DNA of 64,000 nt from Heterodera schachtii (GCA_023374025.1 SIJG01000016.1:2074142-2138141); one strand, 5' to 3'; positions 11,631-23,150 are shown, counted from the first letter of the stretch. The notes: generated by a model from the sequence alone, not told the origin. Made by a program: numbers and translations.

Positions 11631-14600
11631 TTACGTTTTTCTCAATTTGTTCGCTTCGGTGAAAAATGACTGTACCCAAAAAGTGTCCGCCGACGGCATT
11701 TGACCAGAAGAAATGTTCCGATAGATTGGCAACAAATCCAAACTCAAATTTTTGCTTTGATAATCCGTTTTGATTTTTAAACCGACGAGCCAAAAGCGAC
11801 AAAAAGCCATTTTCCTTAAAATAAATTTGAAATATTTAAATTTTTGTGAAGGTAAAGCGTAAAAGTGGATTTGGCCATTAATTTGGCTTATTACGCGTCC
11901 TTTACCTGCTCATTTTGCATGCCATTTTCTCCTCCGATTGCCCTATCACGTGGTATTCTTCCAATTGTTGTGCCACTTTTTCTTCTTTTGCCCATTCCAT
12001 TAATTTTTCTCGGATTTTCTTCCGCTGAATGGCACATTTTTCTGAGTACAGTTCGAATCTGATCGCAGAACACAAAATAATTGCAAAATGCTTAAAATGT
12101 TCTTTGAATTTCAATTCTTCAAAAACTTTCTCCCATTTGTCGATATTTTCTGACAATTTTTCATTCGCTTAATTTTTATTGAAATATTTTTAAATTATTA
12201 CTTTTTTTTTTTACCAATTTTCATTTCTCCGATGATTTTTTTGGCAGTGAATTCATTCACATTAAACGTGACGTTTTGCTCGGGGAATTTTGGCGTGATC
12301 ACATTCATTTGTGAATTGGCAAAAAATGGAGGCCAAAATCGAACGATTTTATTCATTGTAATTTGATTCATTTTGTCCAAAACGACGGGGGAACCATTGG
12401 GCCAATGCCTTAAGAAATTCTCAAAATTAAAAAAACAAACAAAAAAAAATTGCTTTTTTCTTTGGCTTTTAATAAGCCAATGGTTTTATTGAGTTTAATT
12501 TTATAATATTATTGGTTCATCATAATATTTACAAATTTGAATAAATTGAGAAAAACTGCGCAAATAAAAATGACAAAGGCGCGAGCGGAAAAAGCGCACA
12601 GATTTTTGTTGACATAACAGTCAAAGAAGCGCCATTAAAATAGCCGAAAATGCCGGAATAAATAAGACGATCTGAAAAAGGAAAACAATTGAATAACCAA
12701 TTAAAGAAAATTAATTAATAACGAATTAAAACAACACGAGATCATCAATTAAAGAATTAATTAATTAACAAATCAAAACAATTGAGTATCATCAATTAAA
12801 GAAAAATTAATTAACAAATTAATATTTTCTATTAAAACTCACTTTTTGCCCAAATTTTGACCATTCTAAGCAGAGAAGTGCACAATTTTTGGTCCGGTAA
12901 AAGTGACAATTGGAATTTACCTGACAGATAACCTGAAACATCTTCACAATTAATTCACATTACTTTAAATAATTGAATATTCACTTGCTAAAGAAAAAAT
13001 GCCGGATTCGTAAGTGATTTGCCGGATCAGCTGGTCATCCTCGAGTTGCAATTCCTTTTCCATTAAATATTCTTTTGGGACGGGCACAAACGAAAGGTCA
13101 ATTTCAATGGCCGAATGCTCAATTCTCAACATTTTGATCTTTCCCGAAATCCATTTGATCGCATTTAAGCCGGACAAATTCTGAAGAATTTTGAGATTTT
13201 GTAATAAATTTAAATTGATAAAAAAAGGATGACTTTTTTCAGAAATTGGGAAAGTTTGTCGTCGCTTTGACCATGGAATTGGTCAACACCAATTTTATTG
13301 TGCAAAACACAAATCAAATCCAAGTCGGACCCCTCCATTTCGGCACCAAACATTTGCGAGCCGATTGGCAGCAAGCGAGGCTCTCAAGAGGGGGGGGGGG
13401 GGGTAATTAGCTAATTAACTCATAAATATATAAATGCTTAAATAAAGCCCACTGATTGTTGTGAATTGTTTGGCCCATTGTTCAATAATTACCGCAATTT
13501 CTTTCTGAACCCTTAAAATTTCCGACTTTTTTTCACCGCTAATTTCAAATTCCGAAGTGAAACGGACCATCTGCGAAAGTAAATGGTGATGATTAAAGTA
13601 TTTTTAGGGGAACTGTGAATTTCTTTGTTAGCACCTCCTCTGAAATTTGCTTTTCAATTGTCCGATTTTTTGGATTCGTTCGTATTAAATTGTATTGGCA
13701 CTCATAGGGAAAGTGCCGGACATTGAGACTTAAATCTGAAAACAAAAATGAAGAAATTTAAAACAACTTTTGTGAACCTATTTCTCTCATTTTGAGCACT
13801 TTTTTCAACTGTTTCACATATTCATCATCAATTTCAGCACATTCAAAGCAACAATTTTCGTTTGTCGAATTTTCCTCCCAATTTTGGCACTTTGCCAATT
13901 TTACATTTTCAATTGTTTCAAAACTCAAAATTCCTTTGGCCATTAGAAAAGCGAATTCGAATTCTTCCAATTGGCAAATCGCCGCGTTTAATTCTTCGGC
14001 ACTGAACGAACCGAACTGAGTGACTTCAAAATGTCGTTCTTTTTGTTGGTTTGAAATGCCATTTTTTAGTTTCACAAGTTTATTTTCATCAATCGTTTCA
14101 GCAATTTTTTCCCACAATTTGTTTTTTGATGGGCTTAATTAACTCAGAGTTTTATCCATTTTCAATTTACAATAATAATAATTTTATTAAATTAAATTAA
14201 ATTAAATTAAATTATTTTTATTTTTATTTTTCTCACTCAAATGCAATTTGGTCAATGTCCTCGTGAATAAAATACAATTTGTCATGTACAAATTGCAATT
14301 CTTCACTTCTGATACTCGCACTTTGCATGAAACTGTCCCATTTTTCGTCAAATTTGTCCAAAATTTGTTCATTTTCCGTCCTTTTTTCTCCCCTTTTTAT
14401 GAATTTTAATTTCGTTTCGATCGCTCGCACAAATAAAATAATATTTTTCGTTATTTCAATGTTTTTGCGGTCCAATTTCTTTAGTAATACATTTTCAAAA
14501 GCTTCTTTCACCACCAAATCGTCTAATAAATCTAAATTTCTTTCTTATTTAATTCCTTTTTTAATTAAAATTTGCCTCCTAATTTTCCGATTCCAATTTC

Positions 14601-16398
14601 TGCCAATGTTTTTGTGCCATTTTCCCCGCTGTTTTGCCCATTTTCAATTAAATTAGCCTTTTTTGTCCCCTTTTTTGGCGTTTTGCCCTCTTTTTTGTCC
14701 TCTTTTTCCTCCCCCAATTCGTTGCTCCTTTTTTCCGTCATTTCTTTTTTCCCTTTTTTGTTATTACTTTTTTCCTTTTCCTTCCCATTTTTTGCTCCTT
14801 TTTTCGTTGCTTTTTCTTTCTTTTTTGCCTTTTTGTTTTGGCTTTGTCTTATCCAATTTTCATTTTCTTCATACAATTCCATCAGTTCGTCCGTTTCCGA
14901 ATTTTGTCTGTAGTAAATTTCGGTTATTTCCTTATAAATTTGCTCTTCTTCGTCCTCTCCCTTTTTTTCTCTTATTTTTTCTTTTTCTTTATTTTTTGAA
15001 TTTTTCCTTAAAATTTCTTCCGTTTTATTTGCGTTTTTTACCATTTCATTTTCATTCAATTGTTTAAAATTGTCTTCTGTGTCTTCAAATGTTTCTCCTT
15101 CGCTCTCCGATGTTCCACCATTTCCTTCGCTCACCGAAAAATATTTTTCTGGCTAAAAATGAAAAAATTGCCAATTATTTTCTTTTTTTTTCTATTTGAA
15201 TTACCTCTTCAATAAGCTTTTCCAGATTTTTTGTGCTTGTTTTGTCCATCAGATTGAGCCACAAATTTTCTAAATTATAATAAAAAAAATTTCTTGAAAA
15301 AAAAATAATTAAAATTTGTTCATTTTAAGAGATTGAAGTTATGAAAATAGGAGCAATTGCCTATATTTATAAGCAATGCCAATCTTGAGAGAAAAATTTT
15401 GATACAAAAATAATTAAATTTGGAATTTTTTAATTCAAACTCGGAAATTTTCACGAACATTGATAAGAAAATAAATTTAAAAATTTTAAAATAAAATTAT
15501 AACGAAATGCAGTGAATTTTTTCTTTTTGTAATTAAACTTATAGAAATAAATTGGAGAAATATTTTAAATTCTTTGGAAAAATTATAAATTAGAGATCAT
15601 TTGTCAGCAGGACGCGAAAAGTTTTCTTTGAATGGTCCTTCGGGAAATTTAAGCAATCTGATAGAGTAAATGGTCGGATTTAAGGTTAATTATCTGCTGG
15701 CTTTAGCCTGAAATTTCTTTTGGCATTTCCCCGATTTTCCACTCACTTTTTTGCCCCAATATTTTGCTGAATTGGTCCCATTCGTCCACCAATTTTGCCA
15801 ATTTGTCAAAATGCATTCCGTCCAAAATTGCGTCCCTTCGGCGCGGCATTTTCAGCCTTTTGCCCATGCAAATGATCATTTTGGCGAATATTTCCACGTT
15901 TAAATCCTCCGCGTCTTTCACTTTCTTTTGTTCCAGCACTTTTTTGTTCTGTTCCATCGCTTCTTCTGAGCAAATTCTGAGCGCGTGGTAAAAGGAAGTG
16001 TCCTCGGGTCCGTTCTCCCACAAAAGCATCACTTCCTTTGGCAGCAAATTCAAAATTCATTTTAATTATTCCACACAATTAATTAATTAATTAATTGGCT
16101 ATTGGTCAACTGCGGTCCCCCAATTAATTAACTAATTGGCCAATTAATTCTCTTTCTCAATTAATTAACCAATTTTTCACCTCCGTCTTTTTTTCTTCTG
16201 CCGGCTCTGTCTGTTCATTAGTCATCTTGTTTATAATTTGCTTCATCAGTTTTACCTTCCCTCCGTTACTTTCCGTCATTAAATTCGCTAATTGTTCCCT
16301 AATTTTCTTTTCTCGATACCAAAACGGTTCGCCGTTTATTTTCCAATATTCCTCCAAATAGCACAAAAAATCCGTCTGTCTCTTCACTTTTGACTTAT
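11631..16398 (-). CDS. Poly(A) polymerase-family protein with long N-terminal extension (5' end missing)
   Basis: Fifteen exons on the minus strand keep phase throughout: 16398-16181, 16035-15747, 15269-15205, 15152-14576, 14531-14237, 14133-13778, 13735-13635, 13570-13453, 13382-13234, 13180-12985, 12932-12843, 12671-12533, 12408-12215, 12167-11906 and 11814-11631; 1076 residues are visible. The last ~480 residues are a eukaryotic poly(A) polymerase: nucleotidyltransferase motif GSQMFGAEMEGSDLDL with two Asp, third Asp in AIEIDLSFV, central-domain MVKIWAK, VITPKFPEQNVTFNV, and a RNA-binding-like end (FWLVGLKIK). All three metal-binding Asp are kept, so it may be active in 3' adenylation. About 600 residues precede this, partly helical and with a Lys/Glu-rich low-complexity block (residues about 200-370); I do not recognise them. 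The first visible exon begins in phase 1, so upstream exons exist, but a retroelement starts 55 bases away. Confidence 0.8.
12686..12830. repeat. Short AT-rich tandem repeat inside a poly(A) polymerase intron
   Basis: Three diverged copies of a roughly 60-base unit sharing ATCATCAATTAAAGAA and AATTAATTAA, in the intron 12672-12842. It is non-coding. Confidence 0.6.
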
Positions 16399-16452
16399 CT
16401 GAAATTTAAATTTTCAAAAATTTATTATCAAATAATAAAATAAAATTCTTTT

Positions 16453-16888
16453 TGTGGGGAGTGAGGGAGGCGAGAGCCGACTTTGCCAAAGGCAAAACCA
16501 GCTGTTTGCGTCCCCCTTTCCCTTTCTCGGCCGTGCCTTCCCAAATGTGGGGGAAGGGACGGACGAGCCGGTGGAAGCGAAGGTCCGCAGGAGTGAGAGA
16601 CTCCTGCGGGGAAGACCGACGCTGGGCGGACGACGACGCAGACGCTGAGCAGCAGAAGGGGGAGGGGATGATGTCCCGACCAAATCCCCCGAACGAGTCA
16701 CACAATTAATTTATTAGCGGAGAACACAGCAGAAATATGTGGAGAAAAATGGTGCAACTGAAGAAACAAGCGAAATTGACTGGCTTTTATAGGCCAGTCG
16801 GGGGCGGGGGGTACACGTGAAAGGGGGGAGGGAACAAAAAACGCGGGAAGGGAAAATTTGATCGATAAGATCTGTCGCTTCTGCAACA
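16453..16888 (-). repeat. 3' LTR of the BEL/Pao element
   Basis: On the minus strand this 436-base segment starts TGTTGCAGAAG directly after a G-rich polypurine-like tract and ends CTCCCCACA, giving TG...CA ends. It has a TATAAAAG box (about 16777-16784) and AATAAA (about 16712), as expected for U3 and R. The partner LTR is missing, so the exact ends and the target duplication cannot be confirmed. Confidence 0.6.
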
Positions 16889-16940
16889 GAACTCCCCCCG
16901 CGCAGTTCTTTGGCACACGCGCGAATTTGTCATCCTTCTT

Positions 16941-17825
16941 TCAACGGTTTGGTCGGTTGGAGGCCTTCATTCTTGTATGGTCCTCAAGATGGCGATCAGA
17001 GTGTGGATCGTCCATGTCTTTCTTCCGCTGAAAGTCTTTCGGGCGCGTCTGTTTAGCGCGATCCTCTTTTGGAGTGCCATCATCCGGTCTGTTTGATCGA
17101 AGGCCAATGGCCTCGAAAAGACGAAGAAGAGGGGCTCTTCTGTTGAGCTTCTCTCGCTCATGAGGAATTTCCTCAAAAGCCAAATAGGCTTGAACGCGGC
17201 GAGGCCGCAGAAAGTCGGTCTCAGTTGGAGGCGATCGCGGATCAACAACGAGTTGAATTTGGATGTTGATCATGTCGATCGGAAAATAATCGACATGAAT
17301 GGCCTGTTGACTATGGCTGAAGCCTCCATATTCTTGGAGGCATGGCAGATTCGGGTCCACTTGGAACCCGCGTCTCCGAAAATGTTCTCGGACAGTCCGT
17401 CCCGGAAACATCGAAGTGTTGGCCGGTCCATAACGGGAAAATCCGTCGAAACGGACATTGGTGAGTTGGCCAAGATGTGCCGCGCAAAGCGTGGCACCTT
17501 CGTGTAGTTCTCTGCGGAGGTGTTCCTCCGCATTACGGCGAATGTTTGCCGTTTCGTACCAGTTTGGCCCGTGGTTTTTCTCCAACCACGAGCTGAGGCG
17601 CCCCGTGAGTTCACGGGGTGATGGTTCCCGTTGGGGAGGAGCATGGGCTCCCCAATTGCCTCGCTGTTCGCCAATTTGGCGATTTTGGTCCCTGTTTTTA
17701 GGGACAATCGGGAGTGGTGGCTCCCACTCATCGTTGAACCACCAAGGGCCGTTTTGATTTTTGGCCGTGGGTGGCGGAACAGTGTTGTTTGTTCCGCGGC
17801 TCATTGGAGCAGAGGATGGTAGCAA
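16941..17825 (-). CDS. C-terminal part of the BEL element's last reading frame
   Basis: About 290 open codons, rich in Arg, Pro and Asn, running up to the hAT-like insertion. No domain was recognised; WWFNDEWEPPLP near the start and several charged helices near the end are visible. The frame is the same as that of the envelope segment across the insertion, and insertion plus duplication (1284 bases) is a multiple of three. It is therefore best read as the cytoplasmic tail region of the same protein, or an accessory domain, cut off by the transposon. An internal ATG at 17804 could give a separate product. Confidence 0.5.
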   Translation of the reverse strand: MLPSSAPMSRGTNNTVPPPTAKNQNGPWWFNDEWEPPLPIVPKNRDQNRQIGEQRGNWGAHAPPQREPSPRELTGRLSSWLEKNHGPNWYETANIRRNAEEHLRRELHEGATLCAAHLGQLTNVRFDGFSRYGPANTSMFPGRTVREHFRRRGFQVDPNLPCLQEYGGFSHSQQAIHVDYFPIDMINIQIQLVVDPRSPPTETDFLRPRRVQAYLAFEEIPHEREKLNRRAPLLRLFEAIGLRSNRPDDGTPKEDRAKQTRPKDFQRKKDMDDPHSDRHLEDHTRMKASNRPNR

Positions 17826-18057
17826 TTAGAGGTGTGCCGTGATTCACGGTCACGGTCACGGTTACCGTGAATTTCACGGGTTTTTTCACTCACGGTCACG
17901 GTCACGATTCACGGTACCAATTCACGGTTATTCCGTGAAAAATTTACACTGGATAAAATTGAAAATTTACGAGATACATATTGTTTTCATAGAGAATTTG
18001 GTCGTTTTTTGGGCAAAGTTTGCTAAGAAAAAGAGCAAATTTTTCAAAAATTTCCCC

Positions 18058-18079
18058 GGCGGCGCCTATCGGCACCGCC
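18058..18079. repeat. GC-rich hairpin, hAT element copy 1
   Basis: GGCGGCGCC and GGCACCGCC flank a TATC loop: a 9-bp stem with one mismatch. It is preceded by TTTTTCAAAAATTTCCCC as in the other copies. Confidence 0.8.
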
Positions 18080-18579
18080 AGCCCCCTCTCCTATTCCTGA
18101 AACTTTTTTGAACAAAGTCACTACCTATATTGTGCGAAAAACAAATAAAAAGCAGCTTTCAAGGATGACCCATTTAAAAAAACTCATTAAATTTCTTTAA
18201 AAAACTCGCTCGAATTAAATTATTTTGGGCAAAATTAATTAAATCCCAACAAACTTTCAAAAATTTTTCCACCAAAAACCCTATTTTTCTTAAAAATTGG
18301 GTAAATATTTCTCATATTTCCCAAACTCAAAACCATTTAAAAATGATCGGAATCAATTGAGAATGTCCACAATTATACGAAAAATGCAAATATGTGCGCT
18401 CTTGCCAATGGACACTTCAGTACACGATTTTTTTAACTTGAAAAATTCAAGCGCACCTATAATACATTTTTCATAGTTTTTTGACTTTTTAGACCGATTA
18501 AAATTGCAAAATTTGCTAATTTTAAGGATAAAATCTGTTAACAATTTTAACAAATTGCACTCAAATTTTCAATTTTACC

Positions 18580-18607
18580 CCCGGCGGCGCCTATCGGCAC
18601 CGCCGGG
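18580..18607. repeat. GC-rich hairpin, hAT element copy 2
   Basis: The same core with the stem extended to about 12 bp (CCCGGCGG...CCGCCGGG), loop TATC. Flanked by CTCAAATTTTCAA on the left. Confidence 0.8.
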
Positions 18608-19102
18608 CCCCAAAAACTTATTATTTCATAAAAAATTTGCTCTAATTTTTCAACAAAATCTGTGCACAAATAAGACTCAAATTTTCAAAATTTTTTGCGA
18701 CAGCGCCTATCGGCTCCCTTGGACCCCCTTTTCCTAAATTTTTTTGTAAAATCACACAAGAAAAAAAGACGGGGTTGTAAAAAGCAAAAAATTCGCCGAC
18801 AGAGAAAAAATAAACTCAAAAAATTCACGGTCACGGTCACGGTTACCGTGAATTTCACGGGTTTTTTGGATCACGGTCACGGTCACGATTCACGGGACCA
18901 TTTCACGGTCACGGTCACGGTTCACGGGGTCAATTCACGGTCACGGTCACGGTTACCGTGAATTTCACGGGTTTTTTGGATCACGGTCACGGTCACGATT
19001 CACGGGACCATTTCACGGTCACGGTCACGGTTCACGGGGTCAATTCACGGTCACGGTCACGATTCACGGTTCACGGGTTTTTTCAGTCACGGCACACCTC
19101 TA

Positions 19103-20798
19103 GTAGCAATGAAGAATTTTTTAAATTTTCTCCATTTATATACGCCTTTGGCGATCGATTACGGTAATCGATTTTTCGGTGGAGGGGTACTGTATTCCCC
19201 TCCACTTCCCCGAGTGCAAATTCGGGGTCGGGGATTCTCAAGTCCCCGCATGTATCGGGGAATGAATCCCCTTTTCGAGGTCTCCATCCGAAGGATCCTC
19301 CGGCCGCCGACAAGAGCATGGCAGCCACGGTGAATTTCGTGACGTTGTCCGGTCGTGGCGCTTGGTTTACGAGCAACCAAGCGAACGTTCGCCATATTTT
19401 GTACACAGGAGAGAAGTGTACGACGAAAATGATGATCACGATGCCGATGACCAAAACAATGAAGAAGATTAGGCCTGTTTCGAGCCCAAAAAAGGCATGA
19501 AAGGTGGATGCCCAGTCGAAACTGAAGTCAGCCCATCCTGAGTTGCTGGCCTCTTCGAGGCTTTCGGAGACTCGGGCTCCGAATTCTGACTGTTGTCGGA
19601 GTGGGATGTAGTGGAGTTGTCCCACCAAGGAGAATTTAGTTCTCCCAGCCAAGCACATGACTTGGCACGCCGTGCTTATTTCGGCATGTTGGAATGGAAG
19701 CACGACGGTGTGGTCCGTTATGTTCGGACCACATTTGCTCGTGAAATGCGAACCGTCTTCGCATTGAATGTCGGCCAATGTTTGGCCGATGTCGGTGTGG
19801 CACGAGTAGGAGAACTGAGCTCCCGTCGCACATTTATAACAACCAGAAATGTTCTTTGGTGTTATGGTGCACAAACTCTGGTGCATTTCCATGGACATTC
19901 TTAGATTGTCCATTTGAATGTTGAATTGGACCGGACTGTATCCGGTTATGGCGAATATCCGCCTTCCGATATTCCGCAACTCGTAATGGCGGAATGAGAG
20001 CGGAAGTCTCCGCTGAGGGTCTTCCATTAGTCCCTCGAGATTGGCGACGCGACAATGGCATGAGACTGTCCCGTCTGTGTGATCGGGAAGACAGCCCGTG
20101 CATGCGTCAATTCCCAGAGTACAGTTGAAAGCTTGGGCGGCTTTCAAGTCTGTACAATGGAGAGAGTCCGTGATTCTCTCACGTACAAAGGCGACATTTC
20201 GCCCTTCAATCAGGAAGTCAGCGTTCAATAGGGGAGCCGGTGCTTGGCTCACCCCTATTGTTGAAATGCTGATGTTGTGCCATTTGAGCACACGGCCTGG
20301 AAGAAGCACAGTTTCGACTGTGGCGCTTCTTCCAGTGGTAGAGTCGAGGCGAAGTTGAATGTGGATACCAAACTCCCAAGAGTTGCATCCAATAACTTCG
20401 TAAATGGCTGATGAGCGTGGTTTGGCAAACCACTTGTAGAAGAGACAAGAACTGGCGGCGAGGAGACATTGGTTCCCCCAAAAGGCCGTGCTGTCGATGC
20501 AGAAACTGTTCCCGGGGAACATTTCTGTCTCCCTCAGCTCTCGGATGGCTGTGGAGGGTCGGACTTTTGTACAAAAGTCTCCGACACATGAGCCAGCAGA
20601 CGGGCACCGTTTGCTGGCTAGGGAAGCGATCTCGTATGATCGTTTCCATGCCTTGGTGAAGGCTTGGCATTCGAGAGAGAGCCCTTTCAAGATCACTTGA
20701 AGGGTTCCCAAAATGAGACCATCATCGGTCTTTATTGACAGGACATTCGGTTGTCCTGCCGGGAGAAGGCAAGGGTCACGCTTCCCTTGACTTGGCAC
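19103..20798 (-). pseudogene. Phlebovirus-type envelope glycoprotein segment of the BEL element
   Basis: Open frame of about 560 codons with many Cys and N-glycosylation sites, ending in a strong membrane anchor (about 20 Ile/Val/Phe residues near 19440-19500). The ectodomain has CxC-rich patches (SGCYKCATGAQ, DACTGCLP) resembling the G2 fusion glycoprotein of phleboviruses, a type of env known from nematode BEL/Pao elements. It would mediate membrane fusion in an intact element. It overlaps the preceding frame at 20732-20798 but in a different frame, and downstream it is cut by the hAT-like insertion. It is treated as a broken relic. Confidence 0.7.
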
Positions 20799-22471
20799 AT
20801 TTTTGTTGTGCCGTTGTTGAGACAGCTCTCCGATTTGGCCATTATGGCCACTGTCTCAATTCCCCCGTGTACAAACGGGAGAAATGCCATGACAAGCATT
20901 GTCATTTGGCTAACTCGGCCACTGGTCCAGTTTCTTGTTGCTGGCCTGGGCCTGCGTATTCGTCGGTGAGGATAGAGGAGGTTTTCCTCCTCCTCACTCA
21001 ATACCCATGTCTCTGTTCGCGGCTTGAATAAGCGTGCGAACAAGACTGAGAAAATCCAAAAAAGGATTTTCAGTCCTGCCATGGCGTATCCCACCATGGA
21101 ACACATGGTAAAGATGAAGCACAGGAGGCTTAGAGAAAGCCCTCCTGCCAACATTGCTGCAACGACAGGCTGACATGTTGGATTCACAAGTTGTGTGAAG
21201 CAAAAGTAGCAGTCGATGAGATCGCATTCATCGACTGCCGGGCATGTCGTGTTTGATGTGAAGGTGTGCTGTGAGTCAGTCCAAAATCTGGCCTCACAGT
21301 GATGATTGTTGAGTAGGACTTCGATTGGTAGTTCGAAGTTCAAGGCTTTGATGCCTTGCCGAACTATGCAGCTTTCTGCACAGCATATTTCGAACTTTTG
21401 GATTTCGGGTGGCACTGTTACGACGATTCCTTTCGTGTAACAAGTGAGGCCACACTCCTCACACTTCCCAATTGGGAAACTGCTTGCGAAGGGAAGAGCA
21501 AGTGTGAGGATGATCATGGCCACTACTGGAAGCATTTCCAGCAATTTGGCCTTTCTTCTGGTGACCATCTGATGTCCCGGCTCTCGAGCGAGCTCGGGTT
21601 GTTCGATTGCTTGATCAGCCTCTGTTCTTTGGTTCGTCATTTCAGGACCCGCTTCCAAAGGGAAGATGCGGTTCACTGGACGAGTAAGGACTGTCTTTCG
21701 TGGCATGTCCTTTGGCCTTTTGTTGTTGGTCCCTCGAACAGGGATTTCAACTTTAACACTTCGGATGGCACCAGGCCGTCCGTGTGTTTCAACGATTCGT
21801 CCCATGGGCCACTGATTTCGAGGGACGAGGTCCTGAGAGATTAGGACTACCATCCCTTCCTTCGGTTCTCCGAAGTTTTGGAGTCGTGGACCTTTGTGGT
21901 CCCACTGGGCTCTTTCTCTGAGTAATGTCAAATACTCAGAGTGCCATTTGGCCCAGAAAACGTCGTTGGCTTCCCGAAGTGCTTGTATTCGGGAAGCTAA
22001 ACGTTCGTGTGTGGAGGAAATCTGTTCCTCTGAATCAATTGGGTCTGTTGTTGTTTCCCAATTAATATGAATCTCTGGTTGTAAGAGATTGATGGGACGC
22101 AGTGGAACTGGTCCATCCACTGCGTCTGAGACCGCAGTAATCGGTCTATAATTGAGGGTGGCCTCCACTTCGGCCACGAATGTGTTGAGTTGGTCGAAGG
22201 AAAGAATCCTTCGACCCAAAGTTCGCTTGAAGCAGTCCTTGACTAGCTTCACGAGGCGCTCGTAAAAGCCTCCTGCCCAAGGACTTATTTGGGCAATGAA
22301 TCGCCACTGGATTCGATTATGGGTCAGGAAGTTTTGTACTTCCTGATCCGGCCCCGGAGCACTGAGAAGCTCCAGGGTTTTCTGAGCGAGCTTGAATGTC
22401 GTAGCGTTGTCGCTCCAAATGATGTCGGGTTTTCCCCGCCGACTTATGAATCGACGGAGAACATTGATGAA
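20732..22471 (-). pseudogene. Integrase C-terminal part continuous with the envelope N-terminal part
   Basis: One open frame of 579 codons. The first ~250 codons hold the end of a BEL/Pao integrase: IIWSDNATTF with the second catalytic Asp, QWRFIAQISPWAGGFYERL with the Glu-containing helix region, ATLNYRPIT, and the typical RPVNRIFPLE end. A hydrophobic leader and a Cys-rich glycoprotein domain with several membrane segments follow with no stop in between. The upstream integrase half is separated by an in-frame stop at 22472-22474, and the downstream glycoprotein continues in another frame near 20732-20798. Both breaks make the copy non-functional as it stands. Confidence 0.7.
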
Positions 22472-22869
22472 TCATTCCGAAGTGAGATCCAATGTTGCCT
22501 CAAGGTAGACAGCGCGCGTTGCGAGGCATGTTATGATGAGGATCCATGCCTTTGTTTTTTCTCCGGCCAACGAAATTATCGTTGGCCCGAGAAAGTCAAT
22601 TCCAATTGACTGAAATGGCGCGTGTCGGCGTACTCGCTCACCCGGCAAGGGTGGCATGGTTGGTAATGCAAATTGTTGTGCATTCATTCGGCGACAGAGA
22701 AGACAGTCCCGAAGAGCCCGTTTAACATTTAAACGTGCGCTTGGCATCCAGAATTCGCTCAGGAATTCTGTTAGAGTGGTGTCCACTCCAAGGTGATGCC
22801 TTTTTTGGTGCCGATCCAGAATGATCAGCTTTGCCAAAGCTGAATGTTTGGCAAGAAGAATGGGATGAG
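22472..22869 (-). pseudogene. Integrase zinc-binding and core start of the BEL element
   Basis: Shows the HHCC zinc-binding region (a His pair near HQKRHHLG, then CLLCRR) and the core start FQSIGIDFLGP with the first catalytic Asp, as in BEL/Pao integrases. The frame ends at an in-frame TGA (22472-22474), after which the same frame continues with integrase sequence. The higher-coordinate end is cut by the gypsy insertion at the AGAAG duplication (22870-22874). Confidence 0.7.
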
Positions 22870-22874
22870 AGAAG

Positions 22875-23150
22875 TGTTGTATAAGGGAACAACCGATTAT
22901 TGATCATGTTTTCCCTTTCTCTCCCTCTCCCATTGTCTCTCCCTCTGCCCTTTGACCAACCCCATAAATATGTCTCCCTTTCCCCCACTCCGGGCATTCT
23001 CCCATTCATTCCACCATTTCATTATTTTATTTATTATTCTCTGCTGTCCTCCGTATTTTATTTGTTTAATAAATTATTTATTTATTTATTGGACAACATT
23101 CGCTTTGGTTAAAAACCAAACATTTTTATTGTTGTAGTAAATACACAACA
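22875..23150 (+). repeat. LTR A (5' LTR)
   Basis: 276 bases, TGTTGTATAAGG at the start and AATACACAACA at the end, with TGTTG/CAACA inverted termini. AATAAA-type signals lie near 23066-23086. Nearly identical to LTR C. Confidence 0.9.

Larger units (their letters stand above)
17827..19102. mobile_element. Non-autonomous hAT-like transposon
   Basis: Terminal inverted repeats TAGAGGTGTGCCGTGA and TCACGGCACACCTCTA bound 1276 bases, flanked by an exact 8-bp duplication GTAGCAAT (17819-17826 and 19103-19110), the hAT signature. Long subterminal arrays of TCACGG/GGTCACGGTCACGG and GTGAATTTCACGGG lie at 17840-17940 and 18825-19090. The interior is AT-rich and carries three copies of a GC-rich hairpin (18058, 18580 and a decayed one at 18697). 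No transposase frame is present, so it would depend on another element. Confidence 0.85.

Noticed and set aside
14572..15067. Phe/Ser/Leu-rich plus-strand frames
   Set aside because: Antisense of the Lys/Glu-rich exon of the poly(A) polymerase gene.
22900..23137. Short frames within the LTRs (also at 25820-26057)
   Set aside because: Identical in LTR copies and covering promoter/terminator sequence; non-coding.
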